A stretch of 64,000 nt of DNA from Derxia gummosa DSM 723 (GCF_000482785.1 NZ_AXWS01000014.1:1-64000); one strand, 5' to 3'. Counted from the stretch's first letter, positions 45,300-54,095 are shown. Numbers and translations are program-made. Notes: generated by a model from the sequence alone, not told the origin.

Positions 45300-45827
45300 C
45301 GCCCGATTCCGAACCGGAGCCGATCATGTCGCAGCTTTCCCCCGCGCCGCGGCGCACCAGGGTGAAGTCCGCCTGCATCTGCTGGCCCGGCAGCGTCTCG
45401 AAGCGCACGACCGGCTCGGGCGTTGCCCGCTTGAGCGGCGCCAGCCACACCTTCAGCTGTGTGACCCCGCCGGTGTAGCCGCGCTCGCGCAGTTCTCGCA
45501 GCAGCACCGCCGCCGGTATCCAATGCGGCCGGGCGACAGCTACCCGCTCGCGCAGATAGTCCTCGAACGGCTCGAGCTTGGTGACCCTCGCCGCACGCGG
45601 CCTGTCGCGCGTGGCCTGCTCGTCGGCGAGGTACCGCCGAACCGTGTTGCGCGAGCAGCCCAGCTGCCTCGCCATTCCCGTATCCCGACGCCACGTCGGG
45701 CCAGTACTCGTATCTCCGTCGCCTGCTCCTGGCTCAGCATTCCGGCGGCTTCTCAAAGCCGCCATCGTCAGCCAGGTGGGTCAGATTTCAGCCGACGGAG
45801 TGGGTCAGTTTTCCACCGGCGGCAACA
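45300..45827 (-). pseudogene. IS21-family istA remnant, frameshifted and truncated
   Basis: Minus-strand sequence starts MLSQEQATEIRVLARRGVGIRE in one frame, then continues MARQLGCSRNTVRRYLADE in another, so one base is missing near 45675. It runs through FEDYLRERVAVARPHWIPAA to FETLPGQQMQADFTLVRRG, the first strand of the integrase core, and is cut off. Outside the start, GTGGGTCAGATTTCAG and GTGGGTCAGTTTTCC look like the repeated tip boxes of IS21 elements, and the tip may be TGTTGCCGCC at 45827. istB and the other end are missing. Confidence 0.82.
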
Positions 45828-45991
45828 GGCATTTGTGATTTGAAGCGTTGATGGCCAGATTTGCGCCGCAGTCAGGCGGCCGGGTTTATCAGGCCATCCC
45901 TAGGCGACAGACTTTCTTGGACGAGACTCACCTTTCAGGTCAATCAATTACACCATCCATGCACGACGAACTTAATTATTCAAATTATGCA
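45828..45991. other. AT-rich spacer, no feature recognised
   Basis: About 160 bases between the IS21 remnant and the small frame downstream of the tniE-like gene. It is AT-richer than the surroundings. No gene, repeat or terminator was recognised. Confidence 0.4.
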
Positions 45992-46189
45992 TTAGACACT
46001 GAAGGCGTTAAACAAACATTGAAAATCAATGCCTATCACTTTACCAATACCCATTAAAGACAAACTTCTTTGCAATGCCCTATTTTTTTCAGCAAGCGCC
46101 TTTAGTTTTTTAAAGCCATTCCACTTACACACGACAAGCAATCTCCCCCACACGACCTGCACACCTTGCCGTATAGCAATAGCATTCAT
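45992..46189 (-). CDS. Possible 65-residue protein coupled to the tniE-like gene
   Basis: An AT-rich frame (MNAIAIRQGVQVVWGRLLVV) whose ATG overlaps the stop of the tniE-like gene by 4 bases, the same coupling used elsewhere in the transposition operon. The middle is basic and helical (NGFKKLKALAEKNRALQRSL). No family is recognised and no independent ribosome site is seen. It could equally be a chance frame. Confidence 0.3.
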   Translation of the reverse strand: MNAIAIRQGVQVVWGRLLVVCKWNGFKKLKALAEKNRALQRSLSLMGIGKVIGIDFQCLFNAFSV

Positions 46190-47739
46190 GGGCCGCTTAT
46201 ATCAATAAAACTCTCCCGTTTAGCAATTAATTCACGCCAACGGACAGCGTATGGATACAGCAAATGCCCCGACTCGATACGCGCCACCTTCGATATCAGC
46301 ACCACCCCCTTCTCAAGGGGATCAACAGCACCGGACCTGAGAAGATACTTCTTACTCAAACCAGTTGCGACAGAGATAATACGAACAACTTCGACCAGCC
46401 TGAGGTCGCCCACAGATCGCCCTGCTACAGCCTCCAATGCGTTACGCAGGCCAATTAAAGACCGCTGCGCTGTCACATCATTAAAAGCAAGAGTGGCTTT
46501 GGATGGCATTGAAATCTGCCAGCCCAGCACATCCCTGCAATAACAAATAAAGCGAGAGAGGCTACTTGCACTCCCCGGCGAATGCGCAAGGTACTGCGCT
46601 ATCGCCCCTGAACTGCAAGGTACAGTCGTATCAACTGCTGCGCTCTCACAGAATTTCTGTGTAACTGCAGCGTACAGCCGTATTGTCCGCTCAGAGACAT
46701 GTCCAGCACGAAGTGCATTTACATAACCTTCAAGCAAGGGAGCATACGGACGCCCGCGAGCACGAGCGAAGACAGCGTGAAGGCGCCGCTTTTCATTCGA
46801 CTTCTCACGCTCGTTGTCCACGCCGCAAGCACCCAATCGACTTAATAAAAAGCGATAAGCCAATAGGTGTCGCCGATGTTCCAAGCTGCTCACTCGTTCA
46901 TGAAAGGAAGCGGTCGTTAACAGGGAACGATCCTCATACAGCTTCTCAAGCGACTGAAAATAATCAATCGATGCCATGAGGACCTTGGCCGCCTTGTTCA
47001 CCCGCCCAGGAGATTCAATGAGTTGATGAGCAAAATCGTTCCATAGCTCCCGACACCACAAATGCTCAATGCTCGCTGCCAATAGCGCGGCTCGGCGCTC
47101 AGTCGCTTTACGCCCTCTACAAAGTTCGCAAAGGCCTTGCCCCCGCCCAGACACGTCGGTGCCGCATTGAGAACAGGCATGGTGTGCTGGCTCAACGGCG
47201 GCACACCCTTCGCACAACGGCCTTTGTTGGAAATCGAAGGCAATCACCTTCCGGTGTTTGCGGCATGTCGCGCACGTCGCATGCGTTCCCCGCCTCTGGC
47301 AGGACTCACACACATGCCCGATATAGCCAGCCTCGCTGTCAGTCAACGCACCGTCATTGCCAGGGTCGAACTCAGATAAACGCACTCTGGAATTGAATCT
47401 GGACCGGCGACCACACACGTCGCAGATCTGCTCGGGCTGGAAGTGACGAATACAACCAACGCAAACGGCTTTGCCATCTACGAGCTTCGCCGCGCGCGGC
47501 GTAAGACGTCCGCAACGCAGGCACATGCGTTCGGCTCTCGTGCACTTTCCGCACATGGGCGGAAGCACTGAGAGCCGATGAACTCGCGCGGAACCGGAGC
47601 AACGGACACATGTGGTTCGCACGAACTGTGTTTGGTAGCAAGCTCGGCAGTACTCCGCGCCAAGATGAACTCGGACAGCTTTGATGAAGTTACGGCCGCA
47701 GTTGTCACAAAAGCGCAGCCCTGCCCTATCAGTGCCCAC
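46186..47739 (-). CDS. tniE: TniE-like zinc-finger transposition protein
   Basis: A 517-residue protein at the place of TniE in Tn6022. The N-terminal 215 residues carry many CxxC pairs (FCDNCGRNF, YCRACYQ, CVRCSG, MCGKCTRAERMCLRCG, ICDVCGRR, VCESCQRR, LCEGC, ACSQCG), enough for about five or more zinc ribbons. The C-terminal part (RAGHVSERTIRLYAAVTQKFCESA, then SASSLSRFICYCRDVLGW) resembles the core-binding domain of tyrosine recombinases, but the R-H-R-Y catalytic residues are not evident. It starts at GTG and overlaps tniQ by 11 bases. A role in target DNA recognition is inference. Confidence 0.72.
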   Translation of the reverse strand: MGTDRAGLRFCDNCGRNFIKAVRVHLGAEYCRACYQTQFVRTTCVRCSGSARVHRLSVLPPMCGKCTRAERMCLRCGRLTPRAAKLVDGKAVCVGCIRHFQPEQICDVCGRRSRFNSRVRLSEFDPGNDGALTDSEAGYIGHVCESCQRRGTHATCATCRKHRKVIAFDFQQRPLCEGCAAVEPAHHACSQCGTDVSGRGQGLCELCRGRKATERRAALLAASIEHLWCRELWNDFAHQLIESPGRVNKAAKVLMASIDYFQSLEKLYEDRSLLTTASFHERVSSLEHRRHLLAYRFLLSRLGACGVDNEREKSNEKRRLHAVFARARGRPYAPLLEGYVNALRAGHVSERTIRLYAAVTQKFCESAAVDTTVPCSSGAIAQYLAHSPGSASSLSRFICYCRDVLGWQISMPSKATLAFNDVTAQRSLIGLRNALEAVAGRSVGDLRLVEVVRIISVATGLSKKYLLRSGAVDPLEKGVVLISKVARIESGHLLYPYAVRWRELIAKRESFIDISGP

Positions 47740-48808
47740 GCTTGATTGCTCGCCTCATCAAGAGCTGCGCGCGTTCAGCACGCCAATTGCCGTGCTCAGA
47801 AGTCTCTCGACCTTCCAGGTCGACCATGCACTCATCCCGGCGAGCATGGGCGCGCTTGGAACCTGGACGCAACTTTGCCACCTCATCACCCAGCCATGAG
47901 CCGCTGGAGGCGACGGCACCCAATCGCGCAAAGCTGCGCTGCGTTAGTCCCGTGAGCTGTGCCAATTGCCGAAACGAATTGGGCCAGCCGTTCAGTACGC
48001 GCGCCAGACAACTCATAGCGCATTCTCTCTCCGTCATTCCCAGGAACTCTAGCCGGCTTTTCCGTGGCGCTTCCGATCGAAACTCATTCATCGTGGTCCG
48101 AAGAGCTTGCCCAGAATGTCCAAACAGGATGACTGAGGTCAGGACGTGAAGCGCATCAAGCTGATCCCGCGATTCCGTATCACCGTTGGCAGCTGCGGTC
48201 AGCCACTGATCCATTTGAGCCTGAAGTGCCGCCACCTCCAGCTGGTTCCCGTGTGAGGCCTGTATGCCTTCTGACAGCGCGCAGCTGCACGCGTGACACC
48301 GCAGGAGCGTTGCCCGAGCAAGGTGAGGAACAAATGCAGCCCCGCACTGCGGGCAGCCATCTTGCAACGGCCTCCCATGCACGCTACACCAAACATGGAA
48401 ACTCAACCGCCATTGGCGTAGAGCGACGGGCCGCTCTTCAAGGCATGCAGGACAGAAAGCCAGGGACCGATAACGTCGACGAGCCTGAACGATCCCTGCC
48501 GCGTTTATCCAGGGAACGACGGCAGGCGACACCGTGGCTCGATACCGAGCTGGCGTCAAAGCATCCACCCAAGAACGGAGTGTCAGGGCGCTGATTTCTT
48601 GTGGGGACAAACCGGCCAAGCGCGCTAGCAACGCGTGCTGGGACACCACCATCCCACGATCGACATCCCGCGTGAAAAACCAGCTGTCGCGCAGGTGGAA
48701 GCGGCAAAACGCCCCTGCCATGCTCCCATGGCCATGCGCCGTTCGCGCAAGAAAGCTGCTGAGCAACTCATCGGCGTAAGGACGCAGCTGAAAGGCCCAT
48801 TCAGCCAT
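47729..48808 (-). CDS. tniQ: TniQ/TnsD-family target-selection protein
   Basis: A 359-residue TniQ protein. The N-terminus (FQLRPYADELLSSFLARTAHGHG) is the family signature, and the zinc motifs follow: FCPACLEE, CSVHGRPLQDGCPQCG and LRCHACSCALSE. A helix-turn-helix-like C-terminal part (FRQLAQLTGLTQRSFARLG) may contact DNA. In Tn7 relatives TniQ/TnsD recognises the fixed attachment site, here presumably comM. It overlaps tniB by one base (TGATG) and the next gene by 11. Confidence 0.92.
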   Translation of the reverse strand: MAEWAFQLRPYADELLSSFLARTAHGHGSMAGAFCRFHLRDSWFFTRDVDRGMVVSQHALLARLAGLSPQEISALTLRSWVDALTPARYRATVSPAVVPWINAAGIVQARRRYRSLAFCPACLEERPVALRQWRLSFHVWCSVHGRPLQDGCPQCGAAFVPHLARATLLRCHACSCALSEGIQASHGNQLEVAALQAQMDQWLTAAANGDTESRDQLDALHVLTSVILFGHSGQALRTTMNEFRSEAPRKSRLEFLGMTERECAMSCLARVLNGWPNSFRQLAQLTGLTQRSFARLGAVASSGSWLGDEVAKLRPGSKRAHARRDECMVDLEGRETSEHGNWRAERAQLLMRRAIKRGH

Positions 48809-49698
48809 CAGGCGCGTCTTGCTGCGTCTTCCCAGTCGGGCAGACGGGTCTTCTTGAACTTGGTCAGCAAGGAAATGTCGATGCGTTCCACGCCGCTTTC
48901 GATTGCGAATACCGCCAGCTCCTTGAGGACATCCACAGTTCCACCGATCACATCCCCAGCCATTCCGTAGATCAGGGGAGCCAACTCTCGGCTGGCCAAC
49001 TGAGATGGCTCCGCAAGAGGTAGGAGCTGCTCATAGCTGGCAAGGAAGCGCAGGTACTCGGTGTTCAATGTCCAGCGATCGAGCACAATCGGCTCGAAGC
49101 GGGTCATCATTTGCGGCTCACTGCGCATCGCATGAATGGCCGTCTGCGTGCCCGTCGCGACGATCGGAATCCGGAGAGCAGACGTCGCGTTCTTGATGCC
49201 AGCGAGGAGTTTCCCAGCTTCCTTTCCCGCGTTCGCCAAGTGATTCATCTCGTCGATGATCAGCAGCCGGGTGTTAGCGAAACGCATCGCATCGATGGCG
49301 GCAAGTCGTTTGGCATCCGGTCGCTCTTGCACGCGATGCGAGATGTTGCGCGACCAGAGCACCTCCGACCAAAAGTTGCTCTCGGTCGGCGTGGCCGGCA
49401 GCGCTATCCAAGAAATACTGAAGCCAGGCGTGCCATCGTCTTTGACGATATAGGGGTGACGACGAAGCACCTGCTCGACGATTGAGCTCTTGCCATTGTT
49501 CGATCGGCCAACGATCAACAAGCACGGCATACGCAAGCTGCGGGGGTACAGAAGTAGGTCGTCAACCTGCCGCAGAATCTGCTCGGCCCGGGTGTAACCG
49601 ACCCAACGATCGGCACGACAAAACGCAATGCGCTCAGGCTGTGGCAACTCTAGCGCCGCACGGGCTTCCGGACGCAGATGGTCCTGCACGCTCGTCAT
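48808..49698 (-). CDS. tniB: TniB/TnsC-family AAA+ ATPase
   Basis: A 296-residue transposition regulator. Walker A is GRSNNGKSS (about 64-72) and Walker B is RLLIIDEMNHLANAG, with the sensor-like VATGTQTAIHAM. It should link target selection (TniQ) to the transposase. Its length is that of TniB rather than the much longer Tn7 TnsC. It overlaps tnsB by 4 bases. Confidence 0.93.
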   Translation of the reverse strand: MTSVQDHLRPEARAALELPQPERIAFCRADRWVGYTRAEQILRQVDDLLLYPRSLRMPCLLIVGRSNNGKSSIVEQVLRRHPYIVKDDGTPGFSISWIALPATPTESNFWSEVLWSRNISHRVQERPDAKRLAAIDAMRFANTRLLIIDEMNHLANAGKEAGKLLAGIKNATSALRIPIVATGTQTAIHAMRSEPQMMTRFEPIVLDRWTLNTEYLRFLASYEQLLPLAEPSQLASRELAPLIYGMAGDVIGGTVDVLKELAVFAIESGVERIDISLLTKFKKTRLPDWEDAARRA

Positions 49699-51668
49699 TG
49701 GCGCATCCCTAGGTTGTCAAACGGGCGAATCGGCGCCGCAAAGATGTCCTCTTCGACGGCAGACTCACTAGGCAACGGAGCCGAGGGCTGCGACCGATCA
49801 TTACTGCCTGGCTGAACCGGAACGGGCACTGGAGTCGACCCTCCGCGCGCCGAGGGAATCGAGGCAACCACCGGCCTCGCGTCGACAGGGCCACGGGCCT
49901 GCGCTTTCCGAGCTTTCTTCGACTTGTGCACTGCCTCGGCGACACGCCGGCGGAAGCGTTCGAGGTGCTCAAAGATGAGACCCTCGTCGATGTCGCGGTG
50001 CCCCTCTTCGGTCAATCTCTTGCGAATCTCCATGAGCTCGAAAAGGCTCATCGCAGAGTGACTGATATTCCGGTAGGGCAATGGCGTGTATGCAGCAGCA
50101 TCCGGGTTGTAGAAGTAGACGCGGCTGATATCTCGAGGATCCCGACGAACGACAAACTTCTGCTTGCGCCGCTCATCGTCGGCGTCTGCCGCATTGATGA
50201 ACGGATCCAATACCGGGTCGTAGTAGGTGATGTTGTCCCACTGAATCCCGTACCGCTGCACGGTTCGAGTGATCATCGGCATGAAATCGATCAGCAGGCG
50301 ATGTGGATCATCAGGTACTGGCATCAATCCCAGTCCTGGCTCTTCGTCGGTTCCGACAATGCCACGCTCCCACTTTTTGATCGGCGGCACTCCAAGCTTC
50401 GTGTGCGGGCGCTGGTGGTAACGGTTCACAAAGAAGTCGACCACTTCGAGCTCGAGCTCTTTCATGGTCAGTGCTGCTTCCGCTTCTGAGTCGTAGCCCT
50501 TGCGCTGGCTCGGATTCGAGAAGGTGGTACCAGGCATCTTGTGGACCCAGCGCATCGTAGTGCCGATGAGGCGCTCGATATGCCCACCATAGTTGGGCGT
50601 TGCGGGTGGACGAAACTGCAGATCGATGCCGTGCTGGGCGGCGCCTCGCTCGAGTGCCAAGCCTCGAAACTCCTCAGCATTGTCGACATGGACCACAGCG
50701 GGCTTCCCCCACACAGGCCAGCTTCCTGAAACCCCGAGCGATGCCAAGTACTCGCGCTTCGGGCAGATCGCGTTGGCAAGACACAAGGCAACCGATGCCG
50801 AACTCGGAGGGGCGAGACTGATATAAATGCCCGCCACCATCCGACTAAAAACATCAATCGCCAGCGTCAGATAGGGCCTTCCTATCGGCTGTCGATAAAC
50901 CTCGTCCACGACAATGATGTCCATGGGCGTGTGATCGATCTGTACGACGGCAAACGGATGCGTTGCGTTCTCGATCGTCCCTTTAATCGGTGTAAATCGA
51001 TTGGTCGCCTCTTCTCTGCGACCACGCCGCTTCAGTCGGACGATTTCCGGTATCTGCCGAATTCGGTTGCGAATGGTGTTGGGATGGGGGGCTTCAAGCT
51101 TCGCAAGTCGGCATCGCGCCTGAATCTCTTCAATGGTGTCGTGTGGTGTGTGACGCTGCTTGTCGAGATAGAACGCCTCGATCACCGAGTCGACGATCGC
51201 CTCGACCTCCACAGACAGGAGCCGCGTGCCGGTCTTGCGACCGCGTCGCGCCGGAACAAGCGCGGAGACGTTTCCCACGCGCAGGTACTCATGAAGCCAC
51301 CGATACAGCGTCGCAACATGAACTCCAGCTTGCTCGGCTAACGCCTTGGCCTCTTCCCGCGTACGAAAAGGATCGTTGAGAAGCCCCTTGATCGCGTCAA
51401 AGCGACGCTGAGCTTCGCGCCATTCGTCGGCCGAATAGAGGCTCAGATCACGCGGAACGTGCTCCTGCGCGGCACTCGCCTGCTCCTCCTCATTAGGCTC
51501 CAGCCTCAGCTGCTCAATCGGGAGACGACAGGTTTCCCCAGAGGTCAAATCGACCGCCAGCACGGTGTCGACCGATATCAGGTGGGTCACTTTGTAGCGA
51601 GTCGCTCCATAAACGACGATCGCGCCAACCGTGATCTCAAAGAACTGAACTGCAATTCCGCTGGCCAT
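49695..51668 (-). CDS. tnsB: TnsB/TniA-family DDE transposase
   Basis: A 657-residue transposase of the retroviral-integrase fold. The catalytic triad is Asp245 (VVQIDHTPMD), Asp329 (AVVHVDNAEEF) and Glu365 (NYGGHIERLIG). N-terminal helix-turn-helix parts (AEQAGVHVATLYRWLHEYLR) should bind the GCGACT boxes at the tips. A Mu-type C-terminal barrel follows, then a Pro/Ser-rich tail for TniB contact. The ATG at 51668 shares one base with the tnsA stop (TGATG) and has AGGGGG upstream. It cuts and joins the 3' strands. Confidence 0.95.
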   Translation of the reverse strand: MASGIAVQFFEITVGAIVVYGATRYKVTHLISVDTVLAVDLTSGETCRLPIEQLRLEPNEEEQASAAQEHVPRDLSLYSADEWREAQRRFDAIKGLLNDPFRTREEAKALAEQAGVHVATLYRWLHEYLRVGNVSALVPARRGRKTGTRLLSVEVEAIVDSVIEAFYLDKQRHTPHDTIEEIQARCRLAKLEAPHPNTIRNRIRQIPEIVRLKRRGRREEATNRFTPIKGTIENATHPFAVVQIDHTPMDIIVVDEVYRQPIGRPYLTLAIDVFSRMVAGIYISLAPPSSASVALCLANAICPKREYLASLGVSGSWPVWGKPAVVHVDNAEEFRGLALERGAAQHGIDLQFRPPATPNYGGHIERLIGTTMRWVHKMPGTTFSNPSQRKGYDSEAEAALTMKELELEVVDFFVNRYHQRPHTKLGVPPIKKWERGIVGTDEEPGLGLMPVPDDPHRLLIDFMPMITRTVQRYGIQWDNITYYDPVLDPFINAADADDERRKQKFVVRRDPRDISRVYFYNPDAAAYTPLPYRNISHSAMSLFELMEIRKRLTEEGHRDIDEGLIFEHLERFRRRVAEAVHKSKKARKAQARGPVDARPVVASIPSARGGSTPVPVPVQPGSNDRSQPSAPLPSESAVEEDIFAAPIRPFDNLGMRQ

Positions 51669-52330
51669 CAATCCCCCTTCCAGATCGGGCTGGACATCGT
51701 CAACGGCATGCCTAGGTCGACAGCGATCTCGCCAACAGCCACAAGGCGCCACAGTTCGCACAGCGCCGCCATCCTTCGCTCCGGGTCGGACCAGGTGACT
51801 GCAAGCAGCGCCTTAGGCGTTGTGGGGCCGGCAATCGCCAACCGTTGCAACAACGCCACTCGATGCAGCTCCTGCTCAGGCAGATCCTGGTACCTCCTGA
51901 GGAACTGAATGTTCGCGATCTGCGGGCCACGGATTTCATGCTCGGTAACGAGCTTGAACCGCCAACCGTTCGCACGGCAGTGGGCAACAGCAGCTTTGAA
52001 GCGTGGCTTGTACTGGGACCAATTCGCACGAAGGTCGTCGCGGTACTTCACCTCGTAGACCAAACACCACTCCTGCCCCTTGTCTGCGAAGAAGGCTTGG
52101 ACATCAGGCGTGTAGCGACGTTGGGCACCGTTGAACTCGTAGACCAGCCGGAACGGCTGTTCGAGCACGCTCTTTACTCGACGGTCGAACGCCAGCATCA
52201 GCAGCAGATCCCGCTCAAGAAGCGACTCGTGCCCGGCGGATTGCTTGGAAGGCAACGCCACCTTTCCGGTTCCCCCTCGCTTGGAAGGGCGAAGCTTCCG
52301 TACAGGGTTGTTTAAATCCAGTCGCGTCAT
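51668..52330 (-). CDS. tnsA: TnsA-family endonuclease
   Basis: A 220-residue restriction-like nuclease that cuts the 5' strands at the transposon ends, allowing cut-and-paste movement. Active-site candidates are Glu39 in ESLLERDLLLML, Asp76 in YTPDVQAFF and Glu93-x-Lys95 in YEVKYRDD, in the order of Tn7 TnsA. The C-terminal winged-helix part (LPEQELHRVALLQRLAIAG) fits the TnsB-binding domain. It is first in the operon; an inner GCGACT box lies within its first codons, so transposase binding could repress it. Confidence 0.93.
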   Translation of the reverse strand: MTRLDLNNPVRKLRPSKRGGTGKVALPSKQSAGHESLLERDLLLMLAFDRRVKSVLEQPFRLVYEFNGAQRRYTPDVQAFFADKGQEWCLVYEVKYRDDLRANWSQYKPRFKAAVAHCRANGWRFKLVTEHEIRGPQIANIQFLRRYQDLPEQELHRVALLQRLAIAGPTTPKALLAVTWSDPERRMAALCELWRLVAVGEIAVDLGMPLTMSSPIWKGD

Positions 52331-52460
52331 CAGCTGTATTCCGTTAACCAGTCGCGCTTAAACTTGGAGTCGAGTCGCTGGAATGCTTGTAAATAGCATT
52401 CACCGTTCCCAGTGACAGTGAACTTGCGCAGTCGCATCTTCAAATGGATATCACAGCGGC
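52320..52460. repeat. Right transposon end: four TnsB-type boxes and target duplication
   Basis: AGTCGC (the complement of GCGACT) occurs at 52320-52325, 52350-52355, 52373-52378 and 52430-52435; the outermost ends 20 bases from the tip, mirroring the left end. The element finishes ACA at 52453-52455, followed by the duplication GCGGC (52456-52460). The tnsA promoter must lie between 52331 and 52450. Confidence 0.88.
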
Positions 52461-53117
52461 AATCCGCCGCGGCCGGGCGAGATCTCGCTCGCGCATCGCG
52501 GCGTGCTCTTCCTCGACGAACTGCCCGAGTTCCAGCGCAACGTGCTCGAAGCCCTGCGCGAGCCGCTCGAAGCCGGACGCATCACCATCTCGCGCGCGGC
52601 GCGTCAGGCCGAGTTCCCGGCCCGCTTCCAGCTCGTCGCGGCGATGAATCCCTGCCCCTGCGGCCAGCGCGGCAATCCGCGCGCCGCCTGCCGCTGCACG
52701 CCCGAGGCGGTGCTGCGCTACCAGGGCCGCATCTCGGGGCCGCTGGCGGATCGGCTCGATCTGCATGTGGAAGTGCCGGCGGTTCCCGAGGCCGAACTGG
52801 TCGCGCCCGGCGCGGGCGAGCCGAGCGCCGTCGTGGCGGCGCGCGTGGCCGAAGCCCGCGCTCGCGCGGTCGAGCGCCAGGGAAAGCCCAATGCCGACCT
52901 CGAACCCGGCGAAGTCGAGCGCCACTGCCGCGCCAGCGCCGCCGCCCTCGAACGGCTTCAGGCCGTGAGCGCCAAACTCGGCTGGTCGGCGCGCAGCTTC
53001 CATCGCGTGCTCAAGATCGCGCGCAGCATCGCCGACCTTTCAGGGGAGATTGACCTGACGCCAGCCCACGTCAACGAGGCGGTGCAGTATCGTCGGGGGC
53101 TATCGCTTCCGGCCTGA
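52461..53117 (+). pseudogene. comM: comM 3' part, separated by the transposon
   Basis: The C-terminal 218 codons of ComM, continuing in frame from the left part after the duplication. It opens NPPRPGEISLAHRG, then Walker B VLFLDELPEF and the zinc-like cysteines AAMNPCPCGQRGNPRAACRC, ending in a helical domain (SIADLSGEIDLTPAHVNEAVQYR). It has no ribosome site of its own. With the ATPase motifs on separate fragments, ComM function should be lost. Confidence 0.95.
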
Positions 53118-53143
53118 GGGCCGCAACCCATCTTCATCACGCC

Positions 53144-53530
53144 ATGCTCAGCCGCGACAACCCTCCCGTCTTCGATCCCGCCGCCCTCGACCGGCTGCGC
53201 ATTCCGGTCGGCGCGGGTCAGGTTCCGCTCGTGGTGACGACGCTGCGCCTGTTCATTGAGACGACGCCCAAGCTTGCCAACGACGTGATCCGCGGCCTGC
53301 GCGACGGCGATGTCGACACGACCCGGCTCGCGGCGCACACGCTCAAGTCGAACAGCGCCATCGTTGGCGCCGAGGCGCTCGCCGCGCTCGCGCGCGACAT
53401 CGAGCTCAAGGCGCGCGACGGCAAGCTCGAATCGGCCGTCGCCAGCCGCTTCGAGAAGCTCTATGCCGAGAGCGTCGCCAAGCTGGTCGGCGCGCTGGCC
53501 GACGAATCGCGCAAGGCCGGCATCGGCTGA
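53144..53530 (+). CDS. Orphan HPt-domain phosphotransfer protein
   Basis: A 128-residue single-domain histidine phosphotransferase. His65 in AAHTLKSNSAIVGAEAL matches the HPt motif, and the four-helix bundle spans the protein (TTLRLFIETTPKLANDVI, LAALARDIELKARDG). It would relay phosphate between a hybrid sensor kinase and a response regulator, neither of which is nearby. It starts 27 bases after the comM fragment and may have shared its transcript before the insertion. Confidence 0.88.
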   Translation: MLSRDNPPVFDPAALDRLRIPVGAGQVPLVVTTLRLFIETTPKLANDVIRGLRDGDVDTTRLAAHTLKSNSAIVGAEALAALARDIELKARDGKLESAVASRFEKLYAESVAKLVGALADESRKAGIG

Positions 53531-53633
53531 CGTCGGCGGCGCGACCATCCATTCGCCGGCATTCGCGCCGCCCTCGGCATCGGCCAGCGTGAGGCGGCCG
53601 ATGCCGTCTTCATCCGGCCCCGGCCTTCGCCGC

Positions 53634-54095
53634 TCAGGCCACCGGATACCAGCGCGACATCAGTTCGAAGGCGCGCGACAGCAGGTCGCTGCCGGCATTC
53701 ATCGCCACGACGCGGCCATCACTCAGCTTCACCAGCAGGCGCGCGCCGCCGTGCATGCGCACGAAGCGCATCGCCTCGATCTCGTCCCAGCGGATGCGGC
53801 GCTTGGCCATCCAGCTCTGGCGCAGGCCTTCGCCGTCGATGGTCATGGTCGAGCGCAGCAACGCGCAGTAGCTGCCGAAGATGAGCGCGGCCACCGCCGC
53901 CAGTCCGGCCCGCATGTTGGTGTCGAGCAGATCGGAGGTCTGGCCGAAGGCGCGCATCGACGTGAAGGCGATGCCGATCATCACCGCCGTCGCCATGCCC
54001 TTCATGAGCAGTCCGTAGGCCGGTCCGGTGATCGGCTGACGCGCGAAGCGCTCGCGCGGATGACCGGTCGGCTTGCCGGGATCGAATTCCCTCAT
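53634..54095 (-). CDS. Small membrane protein with PH-like domain
   Basis: A 153-residue protein with two predicted membrane helices (about residues 25-48, LLMKGMATAVMIGIAFTSMRAF, and 62-82, AGLAAVAALIFGSYCALL). A small beta domain follows (STMTIDGEGLRQSWMAKRRIRWDEIEAMRFVRM) like bacterial PH domains of membrane proteins. Function is unknown. It is downstream of the DUF1289 gene and overlaps it by 4 bases. Confidence 0.7.
   Translation of the reverse strand: MREFDPGKPTGHPRERFARQPITGPAYGLLMKGMATAVMIGIAFTSMRAFGQTSDLLDTNMRAGLAAVAALIFGSYCALLRSTMTIDGEGLRQSWMAKRRIRWDEIEAMRFVRMHGGARLLVKLSDGRVVAMNAGSDLLSRAFELMSRWYPVA

Larger units (their letters stand above)
34823..52455. mobile_element. Tn7-like (Tn6022/AbaR-type) transposon in comM, 17,633 bp
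   Basis: The element begins TGT and ends ACA and is flanked by the direct repeat GCGGC (34818-34822 and 52456-52460), the 5-bp duplication expected of Tn7 relatives. The box GCGACT begins exactly 20 bases in from each tip and recurs further inside. The operon tnsA-tnsB-tniB-tniQ-(tniE-like) at the right end matches tniC-A-B-D-E of Tn6022. The site is the conserved VGGG codons of comM, the gene used by AbaR islands of Acinetobacter. Cargo: an unknown 639-residue protein, IS debris, RelB-YafQ and a Vsr/GHKL/receiver/methyltransferase module. Ends and core genes look intact, so it may be mobile. Confidence 0.93.

Noticed and set aside
45170-45300. Tail of the IstA-like frame (SGSESGGIARNRP) as a possible gene
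   Set aside because: It is fused to a broken transposase and looks like the edge of another mobile element, with no start of its own.
34823-52455. Integrative conjugative element or prophage
   Set aside because: No integrase, relaxase, conjugation or phage structural genes; the ends, duplication and operon fit a Tn7-like transposon.
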